In this document: piece after piece, positions 39,401 through 49,869 of the stretch | How the letters are laid out: every line of letters begins with the position of its first letter | How positions within the stretch are numbered: position 1 is the stretch's first letter | Assembly (NCBI GenBank): GCA_035235625.1 | Contig: CP141140.1 | Span: 59,477,152-59,541,151 of the forward strand | DNA: 64,000 nt | Origin: Saururus chinensis | Lineage: Eukaryota; Streptophyta; Magnoliopsida; Piperales; Saururaceae | Reading direction: 5' to 3' | Program-made: the position numbers and the translations under genes | Notes under the pieces: generated by a model | Told to the model about the DNA's origin: nothing | What the model saw: the letters and a program-made list of their open reading frames with translations, nothing else | Database searches by the model: none

Positions 39401-40171
39401 ACCCCATACCCTGGTAAATTATTTTTCTTTTCCTTCTGTTCAAAAGTAACCATTTGTCCAAAAAACTTCATCGCACCCAAACCCTGTCGCCCATAAAATG
39501 GTGGTAGCTTATGTATAGAATTGCAGCACTCTACTCTGCATTTGAACCCATAGTTTAAAAACTTGCCCAAAATTATTTACTCTCCAAAACATGTGGATAT
39601 TGTATATTCTAAAAAACCTCACATCAAACTAAATCCTTATGGCCCTAGGATGCAGCTACATCTGCCTTTCTATGTAAAGCATTCTAGATAAATCAAGCGA
39701 GATTGGTCAAAAACATGTAAGAAATGTGTCAATGAAGTGCAATTTGGGATCTCGTTTATTACTCATCCCCCACACTAGCCACGGTTCTACCCCAGCAAAT
39801 GAATTCCCTAAAACATGTAAGGAGATTTAAGACAGTTCCATGTTCAATCTTCTTAGTTATACAGCTACCTATATCATCATCATCAAGATACCTGCTCATC
39901 CTATTATATTACTTTCTCACAGACAGCATATTCGTCAGAACAAGAGCAAGAATAAAAAAGCGGGAACAAGATTAGTTACCTGGCGGTCAGATTGTTGAGA
40001 AGCAGAAAAGCGCGGCAGGTGCCACCAGACGATGGAGCCATCGGATCCGCCGGTGTAAAGGGTCGGCGGGTCCTCCAAAACCGCCGATGCAGTCACTTGG
40101 TGACTGTGTATGGGAGGGACGATGCCATCGCCCCTAGGCGGCCACAGGCACGCCACCGACCGGCATTTCAT
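21435..40171 (-). CDS. WDR7 / rabconnectin-3 beta-like WD40 protein
   Basis: Homologue of animal WDR7 (Arabidopsis AT4G11270 type), a large WD40 protein that with rabconnectin-3 alpha supports V-ATPase assembly on endomembranes; the role here is by family. Coding exons, in order: 40171-39980, 32603-29805, 29707-29604, 29002-28933, 28033-27251, 26432-26230, 23099-22982, 22501-22295, 21578-21435. All have GT/AG borders and join in phase to 1539 residues. N-terminal propeller words: LYTGGSDGSIVWW, GHTAAITDLEI, LLSACNDGVLCIW, VLISGSKDCTIRVWDV. The middle is helical or disordered. C-terminal words: ALSFSPDGE, GLVAFSEHGLMIRWW, PPWEGFSP, HGHELASFQL. The second exon alone is 2.8 kb; the first intron is 7.4 kb. 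No lesions seen. The start is the ATG opening MKCRSVACLW, the usual beginning of the plant family. Confidence 0.95.
24890..25420. repeat. Tandem duplication of about 280 bp in a WDR7-like intron
   Basis: Copy 1 starts AATATCTAAGTAGGACAGATTC (about 24889) and copy 2 AATATCTGAGTAGGACAGATTG (about 25170). Both contain 'ctcataattactaaag', 'ccatgcttgattgtcat', 'gacaatataaatct' and end 'ggagataacatgtcctagctcttgcgttgcaag'. High similarity points to a fairly recent event. It lies between coding exons 6 and 7. Confidence 0.85.
26695..27115. mobile_element. TRIM-like miniature LTR retrotransposon in a WDR7-like intron
   Basis: A 173-bp left LTR (26695-26867) starts TGTTGGATAATC and ends GATTATCCAACA. 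Directly after it comes TGGTATCAAAGC (26868-26879), one base off the tRNA-iMet primer-binding site TGGTATCAGAGC. The second LTR, from about 26971 (TTTGGATAATCC) to about 27115 (ATTATCCAAAAC), repeats the right part of the first (CAATGTAT..GAGCCCA, GCA.ACAGG.CATACAA). Only about 100 bp lie between, with no coding capacity, which fits a TRIM. It lies in the intron between coding exons 5 and 6. Confidence 0.75.
28168..28568. mobile_element. Foldback MITE in a WDR7-like intron
   Basis: The left end GATATATAGAGGTGGGAACCC...CCCAGCATTTTTTT and the right end AAAAAAAATGCTGGGCAGC...CAACACTCTATATC are inverted relatives, and the similarity continues inward (cagccctggcaatgg / cattgctgggactgg). About 400 bp, AT at both borders. 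It sits in the intron between coding exons 4 and 5. Confidence 0.75.
34800..34990. repeat. Possible TRIM/LTR junction fragment
   Basis: TTTAGCA followed by TGGAATCAGAGCCCAAG and GTGGGTTCTAGTCC resembles a primer-binding site and adjoining leader of small plant LTR elements (TGGTATCAGAGC type); GGTTCTAGTCC also fits a Pol III box B. The arrangement is incomplete, so the identity is uncertain. It lies in WDR7-like intron 1. Confidence 0.35.
35045..36460. repeat. Repeat element with GAGATCTTGGCGAG-type ends
   Basis: The left side holds GATCTTGACGAGATCTTGG, GAGATCTTGGTGAGATCTCGG and GTCTCGACGAGATCTC. The right side (36335-36455) holds inverted relatives: CAAAATCTCGCCAAGG, GACCGAGATACGATATC, ACAAGATCTTGGCGAG. 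Between lie a (TTC)n tract (about 35388-35460) and a block of CAGGCAG / GAGCTAGCTC motifs (35890-36300). A transposon with degenerate inverted ends is likely; the superfamily is not clear. It lies in WDR7-like intron 1. Confidence 0.5.
36800..37760. repeat. Clustered CACCGA/CATCGATG-motif repeat region
   Basis: Many short variants such as CACCGGTGAA, GATGCGTCGGTG, CATCGACGCGC, CAACACCGACAATG and CGATGACACTTCGG occur in both orientations at both sides of the segment. Dense subterminal motif repeats of this sort are typical of CACTA elements, but I could not find CACTA/TAGTG ends. It lies in WDR7-like intron 1. Confidence 0.4.
38780..39320. repeat. Two adjacent tandem duplications in WDR7-like intron 1
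   Basis: One unit of 120 bp is present twice, starting GCAATTTTTTAAGTAAAACAG at 39081 and GCAATTTTTTTAGTAAAACAG at 39201, both ending 'ccacattgatgccagatca'. Just upstream a longer unit repeats more loosely (atctgagttttaagaactttgg near 38790; atctgagtttttaaaactttgg near 38949), each followed by a 'gcaagcaccctacc'-like string. Confidence 0.8.
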
Positions 40172-40490
40172 CGTCGTCTTCTTCCCCGTTCTTCGCTCCA
40201 ATTCTCCCGTGCAGAAAGCTCGTGCCAAGCCAATTCGGTCAGCCAGCTCTTGCAGCCTGCAGGCTGAAGTGCTGGGTCTGGGCGAACTACAATATATTCT
40301 TTGGACCGGATGGTTCAATCGGTTTTTTCTTGAACCGTCTCCTCGCCCGCTGTCGTCTCTTTGCAGAGTCTCCCCCGCGCCACCCCCCTGAACCCGCCCC
40401 GCTCGCACTGCTTTGCACCAACCCTCATCCCGTCGCCGCTCTTTCTCTTCCTCACCGGCGTCACGGCCGCCGTCGTAACAGGTACCCCTG
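40172..40490. promoter_or_regulatory. Putative shared promoter of divergent WDR7-like and uL18 genes
   Basis: A GC-rich stretch between the WDR7-like start codon (minus) and a possible 5' UTR exon of the uL18 gene (plus), the latter ending in ACAG|GTACCC near 40490. No ATG-led frame of quality lies in it. A bidirectional promoter is inferred from the divergent layout and base composition; transcription starts are not known. Confidence 0.4.
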
Positions 40491-41697
40491 TCTCTGGCGC
40501 CTGCCTTTCTTTCTTTTAAGCCCTGTAGAGAGACAGATGGAGACTATGTTCGTGAACTTGAGTGTCTATTGGATTGATTTGTTCTAGCCTGTGCCAATGT
40601 TTCGTTTTAGTTCATTCTGCATTTGCAAATTGAAAGGAAGAATATCAAAAAAAGGTTTGATGTAGAAAGCTCACGTACAAAATGACTTTGTTTGTCTAGG
40701 TCCGTCCTGTAGGGAGTCGACTCACTTGATTGGACTGGACTTCGACATTCATTGCAGGATGGACCTGCAAAAAGCTGGGGATTTAAATTAAGAAAGAACC
40801 GTAAAACTTTTTTTTTTTACCTTATGTTCTTCGTGTTATTCTTAGCATTAAACGACGTTCTGAGAACTGCAATTTCATTACAGAGACGTTGGCTGTGTGT
40901 TGGGGGTTTTGATGGGGTATTGAGATTTTTGCTAGTAAGCTATCTGACCAGACATGAATCATACAGAGAGCTTACGCCTGGAAACATACTCCAATAGAAT
41001 CTTACTAATTCCATTAGGCTGTAGACTCTGCATTGTTAAAATTGCTTATTCTATAACAGTTGAGACATGCTTAATACTGGAGATTCTTGTTCTGATGTGG
41101 AGCTGCCTTTCTGTAATGGGCTCCTTTCTTGTGTTTGCTTATCTGTATGATCTCACATGAGCAAAGATGATTGCTTTTGACCCTGGATTTCCAAACACAG
41201 GACTAGTTAGAATTAGAGCAACTGACAAATTGTATATGCGCGCTATGACTTCATAGGTGAATTGAGTATGTTTGTTGTCTTGTACCTTTGTTTGGAGAAG
41301 TTTTCTTCTGCAGCTAGCTCCTCATATCTAATCATGAAGTTCAACACTTTCCTTTGATTGTGAAATGTCTCCTTCTCTTCTATCAAATGCTAGAAACATT
41401 CTTTATTTATCATGACCTGGGTAGCTGTTAACGGAAATCTCAATTTATAAATTTATGAAACAAAATAAGCCATTCTTCCAGGTTCTAATATAATGTGTTA
41501 CTATTCTATTAGATTAATCATCAAGTTGTATTTGCCCAAATGACTTGAAGGAAGAGGTCACTGTGTTTCCTTGTAGTTTTAGGACCTTAAAATTGTAAAA
41601 TAATTCAAAATATAAAATTCTCCTACTCAATGAGATCAGTCATCACAGTTTATTATATCTACGAGTTGAATGAAGAACTTGTTCTGTTGCTTTATAG

Positions 41698-42117
41698 TTG
41701 GAGAACCTATAACTTGGAGAACAGTTGGAGAAGATATAAAAGGGATAGAAGCACCTCATGTGTCCCACGAAGCGTTATGTCCTTCGTCTTTTCATCTCTC
41801 TGAAACACATCACAGCTAATGTTGTCGACCGAAACAATGGCCGTATCATTGCATCAGCATCATCTGTGGAGCATGCACTTAAGAATGGCTTTGAATGTGG
41901 TCGCACATGCAATGCGAAGGCCGCCGCTGCTGTTGGTGAGGTGCTTGCCATGCGCCTTAAGGTTGTGGGACTTGAGCAGGGAAGAGCCTTACATGCAAAT
42001 GTGCAGAAGGAGGTGGAGAAAAAAGGATTCAAAAGCAACACCAAGGTCTGGGCTATTGTCAATGCCATCAAGTCCCATGGTGTTAACCTTGTTATTGATG
42101 AATCTGATCCTCAGTAA
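41698..42117 (+). pseudogene. Organelle-type ribosomal protein uL18 (L18p/L5e family), 3' exon with frameshift
   Basis: Bacterial-type uL18 binds 5S rRNA in the large subunit; plant nuclear copies usually serve mitochondria or chloroplasts. From ATG 41758 the frame encodes RYVLRLFISLKHITANVVD, then GRTCNAKAAAAVGEVLAMRL and KVWAIVNAIKSHGVNL, stop at 42115. An acceptor (ctttatag) precedes 41698. From there another frame reads GEPITWRTVGEDIKGIEAPH, which looks like the natural upstream protein, but it is one base out of phase: the shift falls in the CCC at 41764-41766. Either the gene is broken, the base is a sequencing error, or a shorter protein starts at 41758. Upstream coding exons were not found. 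Confidence 0.7.
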
Positions 42118-44894
42118 GGTTCTTTCGTCTAGGATGCTTCTGAATGCAAATTTGAGCATCCCTTGCTTGATTGGATGTGCCTCTGGAGTTTGTTTGAGCT
42201 TAAGTATTTTCACTGTTATTTTTTCCTGTTTTTCTGTAGTTTATAAACTTTTATGTGCAGACTCTGGTGGAAGTGGTGCATTCATGTTGTTGCTCTTGTT
42301 TAATACCCACATCAATGTTATACCTTGCGCATAACAGAGGAGTTTACCCTCCAATGTGGCTTCAATTATTTTGGTTTCTGAAATTGCTGCATCTTGGCAA
42401 TTTTTAGTTTAGCACATAAAAGACACTTTGGTCCACCGTGGTGGCTTGATTGGTCATGAAAATTAGCCATTGTGGGTGCGAAATTTTGGGATTCTTTCCT
42501 GACTTGCATGCTGCATAATATCGCAATTAAGGTAGAACATATATACATTCTTCTTGTATTCTTGAATTATATTGTGGAGATATCAAGACTCTTTAAAAAA
42601 TATTTCGGTTCATTACATGACCTTCTTCCTTGAGACTCTTATACATCTTAATGTAATTCTTGTTTGGATTTTTCATACCTTTAAAAAAAAAATTCTTTTC
42701 CATATTCAAATTCCTTGAATTAGAATGAGAGGAAACCAACCTTTTCATCACAAAGTCACCAATTGGATGACAGTCTCATTATAGATAAGCGCCCGGCATG
42801 CGAATGGGAAAATTTTTAGTGGTCGAGGTTCTAATACTACAATCATGAATTGTACCTAGTAAGGTTTGCTTTTGGTACGCTTGATCCTCAAGGATAAGCA
42901 ACTTTTTCTGACTTAACCTTTTCTCACAAACCGTATGTAAAATGTACCGAATGATTTTCTTAATACTGTCCGACAAACCCTACACCTATGTTTTGATTGG
43001 ACGGAGAACCTCATTTTTGTCATGTAAGTCTCTCTTTTTTCTGTTCAAGACCTAGGTATAGGATTTTGTTGGACAGATTTCCTATTACACCTTTAGAAAT
43101 GTATAAATTTTGTCTATGTTTGACCATATATATTATTTTTTTAGTTTTAGTGAGCATTATCCGCATAGCTTATGGTTAGTACAAAAAATAAAGAACTGGA
43201 ACTCCGTTACTATTTTGTCATCAAAGGTATGGCATTTATAATTTGAGAAAACTTGGCCTATGTTGTACCACTACACAGTATTATATTACTCTCCTGTTAT
43301 TAAATAATGTAAATAACGGTATTTCCCCCAACAATGTCTCACTGGCCCTCACTACTCACTTCTCCCAATTAAATGTTTCAAAATCACTCACACCCACCCT
43401 AGTCCTCCTTACCCTATTAAATAAAGAATCTTTTGCTTACCCAGCCCACTCCTCTTTCCCCCACATTGACATTGAAGTCGTTGGTTGTATGGTGCAGCAT
43501 CGTGAAGTGTGCATCAGTGTCCTTTCCCGTCCACCCCACCCCCACCGCCATGACATCATATGCCTTTATTCTTCTCCTCCTCTTTTCTTCTTCTCCTTAT
43601 CCTCGTTGAAGGAGTGGCGTGAACTACTCATAGCCACGACTTTTACTGCGGCCATGCACAATCCCTTCCTCCTCCTTTTTTCTCCTCCATCTTGGTAGCT
43701 GGAACGATGGGCAACGCAGTTGGGTTGGGGAGATTGCCACTAGCACTTCGTTGGAGGCATGGATGCCCAAGGAAGAAGAGAAGGAGAGTAAGGGGGGAAT
43801 ACATGAGTAATAGGGAGAGAATAAGGGGGAACACATAGAGGAAGAGAGCAATAAAAAAAAGGGCAAAGAAAAAATTGAGAAAAGTGAGACATTCTTGAGG
43901 GAAATAGGAGCAGTCTAGTGTAAATAACCCTTATAATAACCTGATATTTCGTTACCAAGTAATATAGTGTATAATAGTATCTTAGAAACATAATAATAAT
44001 GCAAATTGGTTGCTAAGAAACATAGTGATGACTACATTAATTAGTAAGTTAGCAATGTTTTTGTGGTCGTAGCCCTCTACCGCATAAGAGTTATGTTGGA
44101 AGCTTATTTCCCCTTTGAATATCACGACTGCCTTAAGTAGTCCTTTGCACAAAATACTTGCATGCACAGTTGGAACAAAGGAAGAGGAGATTGAGTCTAG
44201 CGATGTTATCGCCTTAAGATAAATATGTTATCGCCACAAGTGCTTTGAGATAGATGGACTTTTATCTCCCAAGATGAAATGATCTTATGTTGTTTATTGA
44301 AAGCACTACAACAACAACCCACGGCGAAAGAACTTTGTCTTTTCTCTCTGGACATAAACTGAACTGATGCAAAAAATTTGTTTTGAATGCATATAAAAGA
44401 CCAACTTATATAAACTGTGAAAAGATGCGACCAAACTTCAAGGAGACACCATGCATAGACCACAAAAAGATGAATACATTGCCCAAAGCCACACATACAC
44501 ACAACGAAAAAGCTTCTTGGAAAGACCCCCTTTGGATAAGATCTTTTGACCCATCAAAGGCCCATCTTAATCTAATTTTGAAAATGATAAGAATGACATT
44601 TAATTTTTAAAGAAATTTGTCCTACAAAGAATGTTATTTTTTTTTACTCAACCCGACCCGACTCAGCCAGCAAGCTGCGCATGTGAGTTAGTCGCCCTAG
44701 GTTCATGGATCTAATATGTATCTCATTTACAAAAGTGGCGTAGCCCAAGGGCCTGTCACTAAAGACCAAACTTAGGTCTTATATACTTACTCTAAGAAAA
44801 TTTCATTTCCTATATGGGACTATTCTGAATATCATTTCCTTACAACACCTAAATTTTGGGTTTAAGTAGGTCAAACCCACTTAACGCAATATTA
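42118..44894. other. Intergenic, no gene; possible inverted-repeat element at 43255-43985
   Basis: The first few hundred bases are likely uL18 3' UTR. Around 43308-43360 'aatgtaaataacggtatttcccccaacaatgtctcact' is loosely matched in inverted form around 43880-43930 ('gtgagacattcttgagggaaatag...gtgtaaataaccctt'), suggesting a 0.6-0.7-kb element with degenerate TIRs. The remainder is AT-rich and without recognisable genes. Confidence 0.4.
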
Positions 44895-45403
44895 CACTAC
44901 AACAAAATTGGGTATTAGCGACGCTTATATATTGCGAGCGTCACAATACTATGCATCGCTAAAAAGTAATAATAACGACATATTAAAAGTTGTAGCAAAA
45001 AAAACTAATATTGGTGACGCATAATACTAAGTGTCGCTAATGGTAGTCTATTAGCGACGCATAACTCCAAACATCGCTAATACTTAACCTTTTAGCGACG
45101 CTTTAATTTATGCATCGCTAATACGTGCATTATTAGCGATGCTTTTATAAGCGTCAATAAGATATATTTATTTTAATTTTTTAAAAAAATTTCAAAACTA
45201 TTAACGACGCATCGTCATTACTAGTTTCAACAATAGTGACGTTTACAAATAAGCGTCGCTAATAATTCTCAATTTAAAAAAATATAAAATAAGAACTAAT
45301 AGTGACGCATATGCTATATGTCGCTACTACCTAATAGTAGTAGCGACGCATAGTCACATGCGTCGCTACTACCTATTGTTTAAATAAAAAATTTAATGAA
45401 AGA

Positions 45404-46665
45404 GAGAGGGGAGGGAGGGGAGAGAGAGAGAGAGAGGAGAGGAGAGGGAAGAGATAGGAGATAAGAGATATGGTGAGAGGAATTTTATTTTGATTTTTTA
45501 AAAAATTTATTAATTTTTTTTTAAAATAAAAAAATTAAATTAAAATAAAATACTAATAGCGATGTATAACTCTATATGTCGCTATTAGTATTTTTATTTA
45601 ATTATTTTTAAAAAAAATTAATTTTAAAGAATAAAAAATCTTAGAAATTTGAAATTAGAGGAGAGAGTGTGTAGAGAGATAGGAGAGAGAGGGGAGGGAA
45701 GACAGAGAGAGAGAGGGAGAGGGAGGAGAGAGAGAGAGGAGAGAGAAAGGGTGGAGAGAGAGAGAGGGGAGGGGAGGGGAGAGAGAGAGGGAGGGAGAGT
45801 GAGAGGAATTTTATTTTGATTTTTTAAAAAAAATTATTAATTTTTATATTTTTAAAATAAAATAAAATACTAATAGCGACGTATAGCTCTATACGTCGCT
45901 ATTAGTACATGTATTCGCGACGTATAGATATATATGTCGTTAATAAGTGTACTACTAGCGACATATATATTTATACGTCGCTATTAGTATTTTTATTTAA
46001 TTATTTTTTTTATTTTTAAAATTAATTTTAAAGAATAAAAAATCTTAAAAAATTAAAATTAGAGGAAAGAAAGTGTGTAGGGAGATAGGAGAGAGAGGAG
46101 AGGGAAGAGAGAGAGGGGAGGGAAGAGAGAGAGAGTAGAGGGGAGGGAAGAGAGAGGGAGAGAGAGAGGAGACATGGGAGAGAGAGAGAGAGGGAGGAGA
46201 GATAGAGTGGAGAGAGAGAGGGTCGAGTGAGAGAGAGGAGAGAGAAAGTGTGGAGAGAGAGAGGATAGGGAAGAGAGAGAGAGAGGATAGGGGGGAAGAG
46301 AGAGATGATAGGATAGAGAAGAGAGAGAGAGGGGATATGGGAGGAAAGAGATGGAGGGTGAGAGGAATTTTATTTTGATTTTTTTAAATTTTTTATTTTT
46401 AAAATAAAAAATAAAAATGTATTTGCGACGTAAATGCTTATACGTCACTAATACCCTTAGTATTAGTGATGTATAGGTCTATACGTTGCTAATACATTTT
46501 TATTTTTTATTAATTTTTAAATATAAAACAAAGAGAGGGAGGAGAGAGGAGGTGAGGAGAGAGAGAAGGGAGAGAGAGAGAGACGAGGGTGGAGGGAGGG
46601 AGGGAGGAGAGAGAGGGTAGAGGGAGAGAGAGCGGGGAGAGAGGGTAGAGAGAGAGAAGAGGGTA

Positions 46666-46722
<57 letters not shown>

Positions 46723-47035
46723 TAAGGGAGAGAAAGGAGAAAGAGAGGGGAAGGGGATAGAGAGAAGAGGGGAAGGGAGAGAGAGGAGAAAGAGAGGGGA
46801 AGGGGGAGAGAGGAGGGGAGAGAGAGAAGAAGGGAAGGGAGAGAGAGGAGAAAGGGAGAGTGAGGAGAGAGAGGACGGGGGACTGAGAGAGAAGAGGGGA
46901 GAGAGGAGAGAGAGGGAGAGGCGGGAGAGAAAGAAGAGGGTAAGGGAGAGAGAGAGGGGGGAGAGGCAGGAGAGAAAGAAGAGGGTAAGGGAGAGAGAGA
47001 GGGGGGAGAGGCAGGGAAAGGGAGAGAAAAGGCCA
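45404..47035. repeat. GA-rich low-complexity blocks inside the CACTA element
   Basis: Purine-rich runs of GAGAGA, GGAGGG and GGGAAGAGAG at 45404-45480, 45655-45800, 46070-46360 and 46530-47035, including an uninterrupted (GA)n near 46670-46715. Near-identical AT-rich units with 'tagcgacgtata' alternate with them (45480-45600, 45800-45970), so the first three blocks look like copies of one roughly 400-bp unit. Long Ser/Leu/Pro frames on the minus strand are by-products of the repeat. Confidence 0.85.
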
Positions 47036-47204
47036 AATTATTTGTGACGCATATTTTGCGACTCACCAATCGCGACCTTGGGATACAAATGTCACAATAG
47101 GCATGTGTTTTAGTGAAACGACCAATTACGACCTTAGGATACAAACGTCACAATAGGCATGTGTTTTAGCAACGTTTCCAAAGAAACGTCGCTATAACGA
47201 AATA

Positions 47205-47800
47205 CCGCGCGGGAAATTTTCGTTTGCCTGCGTGGTATTTATCTCCACCTCTCATCTACATTTTCTCCAGCCCGCCTTCGTCGTGCCTCCATCCTTCCGC
47301 CGCCATCCCGACTCAGCCGCCTCCTCTATCCCCTTCCGCCACCGTCCCGCCTTGGCCCTACTCCATGCCGCAGTCCCGCCGCGCCCCGCAGTCCTGACGT
47401 CCCGCCGCACCCCTCAGTCCACCGCCGCGCCCTGCTGCACAATATCACACCGCTGCCACTTTCCAGCCCCATGCTTGTCGCACCGCGCCTGCCGTCTTGT
47501 CCCACCCTGCGCAACACCACACTTCGCCCCAAGCCCGCGCTCACCGCCCCAAGCTTGCCGTCCAGCCCCGAGCCTCGCTCGCCATCCCCCCCCCCCGACC
47601 CCACCGTCCAGCCTCGAGCCCACCATCCCACCACTACTTGGCGTTTTGCTCCGTGCCGGTGCTGAAGTTTTGTCCCGTCCCAACCACTCCCTTCACATAT
47701 GCAATAGCACCCGTGAGGGGTGCAATGACCCGCGACCCAGGTCATTACTGACCCGGGTCAATCTTCCAAACCAAGTCACTCGGGTAGTGACCCGGTTTGG
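47205..47800 (+). other. GC-rich passenger segment in the CACTA element
   Basis: A sharp change to about two-thirds GC between AT-rich subterminal arrays. It starts 'ccgcgcgggaaattttcg' and contains cytosine-rich CCGCC/CCGCGCC strings with open frames on both strands (47232-47813 plus; 47326-47745 minus). The encoded Pro/Ala/Arg/His-rich text has no domain. A captured host fragment is possible (Pack-CACTA style), but no parent gene is recognisable. Confidence 0.45.
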
Positions 47801-48342
47801 TAAATTATTTTAGCGACACTCCTATGGAGCATCACTAATAGAGTTTTTTATTTTTTAATACTTTTAGTGACGCATCTCTAAGTGTCGCTAATTATGATAA
47901 ATTATTTTTTACTTTCAAGTAATTTTTTTATTATTTATTTAAATAATTATACAAATTAGAGAAGTTTATATAAACGCCACTAATACTAGTTTAATTTTTT
48001 TTAAATTATATTTAAAAAAAAATTTTAAAAATATATTTTAACAAAAAATAAAAAAATATTTTTTTAGTGACGTATAATAAATGTCGCTATTAGTATATTA
48101 TTAGCGACGCTTAATCCTAAGCGTCGCTAATAATATACTAATAGCGACGTTTGTTATACGTTGCTAATACATATTTTTAGCAACGCTTGTTAGTATGCGT
48201 CGTTAATATGTAATAACAACGACAGTCTTATCGATGTATTTAACGATATTTTTTATACGTCGCTAATAATTATTAACAATATTTAGAATATTATTAGCTA
48301 TACTTAAAAGCGTTGCTAATAGTTAATTTTGTTGTAGTATTA

Positions 48343-49869
48343 ATAATAAAGACACTTAAGTCATATTATCTAACAAGTTATATTGCATATTATGTATTTT
48401 CTTAAGAAATTCTATCATGAATACTTTTCTTGGCTTTTCACATGCCCTTTCTCTAGCCTTTTCTTATAATACTATGCAATGAAGTTTTACAAGTTGCACT
48501 TGCACCAGCCAGAATTCTTACGACAAAAACTTACACAAGAGTTTTGATTGTACTAAACAAGGAGGTTCCATACAATGTTTACATAGACTCATTTATCTAG
48601 ACCAATTAAAACTCGTATGTGGATTTTTAATTTATATTTTTTATTATGAAAATATCGTTTTCCCTCAATAAAGCATGTTTTTTTAAGGATTCCCAAATAA
48701 TTTACTGAAACTATTTTAGAACCTCAATAACCCTCATTAGTACATTAATACAAAACCTTATTACATGTACAGCTAAGAGTTTCTCTCATACGAAGATTGC
48801 TGTATTATGTCAAAGACTCAACTGATTGAGAGCCTGTGTCTTTGGGGCCTGTGCGACAAATGATCTGGCCCCAAATTACCCTAAGGGCAGGAGGCAATTG
48901 GTTACTAGCCGATCACGTGGGGACTTGAGCAGTTCGTTGGCTTCACTTTACTCTATCAGGTTCACGTGAATGATTTGGATCGCAATTTGGACAGCCACCC
49001 GTGAAGAGGCATTCCACTGTACTGACTGCAAAGGACAGCACGGAGCAAAGGAAGAAAACAAAGTTCGTCATCCACTTACGACACTCTTTTCACAATTCTC
49101 TATCCTATCAACCATAGGAATCTCGTCATGAAACAAGCTATAGGCCTACAACCAGCAAACAGACAACCAAGGTCCTCAAACATGTAAGAAAGCCAGCCAA
49201 CCAAATCTGTCGATCATACAGTGCCACTTTTATTCAAAAAAGTCCTCTAATTCTCCTTAATGCTTCAGAAACTGCAGCCAACTTCTTGCAGTGATTTTGT
49301 TCACAACGCTTTATGATGATCTGATTGTCATGGCAAAGAGTTGGAAAGGATTTACAAGAAACACACCCTTGTAGACTTGCCAATTTGGCTTTTACAAGCC
49401 AAAATGGAAAATGGAGATGTGGGTTTTCTAATGAACGACAGAATTATCGCTTCATCTCATTAGTGAGCACAGAATGCTGAAGGAAAAGGTGTAGATTTTC
49501 ATGACTAGAGTGACAACTGAATTCCAAGATGGGAGTTATCTTTCTTTCTAATTCGGGGAATTTCCCAATGCCGTGTTGTTTCTACTTTTTCACCATGTCA
49601 TTCCCATCCAGATCAACAAAAGAAACCAAGATTAAAGAACAGGTGCACATGTTGCATTTATGTAACATGCTCCATCCTTCAGAACTATATTTGCATTAGA
49701 ACTAAACTGGAACATAGGGTTGGATTTCAAACTCAGACATTAATTATAGAGAAGAATCTGCAAAATGGGGTTTGCTGAGATACAAATTAGTTCATCATCT
49801 CAGTGTGGTTAAGAACTTCTCTGAATAAAGATCTGATCAGAATGGAGGAAGTGGTTCTTTGCTGCGTCC
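48343..49869. other. No gene seen between the CACTA element and the ABCG gene
   Basis: AT-rich flank. The part nearest 49869 is probably the 3' UTR of the minus-strand ABCG gene. A CACGTG occurs near 48914 but faces no gene start. Confidence 0.4.

Larger units (their letters stand above)
44895..48339. mobile_element. Non-autonomous CACTA (En/Spm) element, 3.4 kb
   Basis: The left end is CACTACAACAAAATTGGGT followed by ATTAGCGACGC. The right end, reverse-complemented, is TACTACAACAAAATTAACT and ATTAGCAACGC: about 30 bp with five differences, one in the outermost base. Both sides carry the 3-bp duplication TTA (44892-44894 and 48340-48342), the CACTA signature. Subterminal zones (44920-45380, 45890-45990, 46430-46490, 47810-48320) are packed with TTAGCGACGC/GCGTCGCTAAT repeats in both orientations, the expected transposase-binding arrays. 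The core contains purine-rich blocks and a GC-rich passenger segment. No transposase frame, so it is non-autonomous. Confidence 0.92.

Noticed and set aside
46059..47144. Long minus-strand Ser/Leu/Pro-rich open frames
   Set aside because: They are the translation of GA/GGAGGG low-complexity DNA inside the CACTA element, with no domain and no sign of coding selection.
47232..47813. 193-codon plus-strand open frame and an opposing 139-codon frame
   Set aside because: GC-rich DNA lacks stop codons by composition; the peptides are Pro/Ala/Arg-rich without a family, and the segment is inside a transposon.
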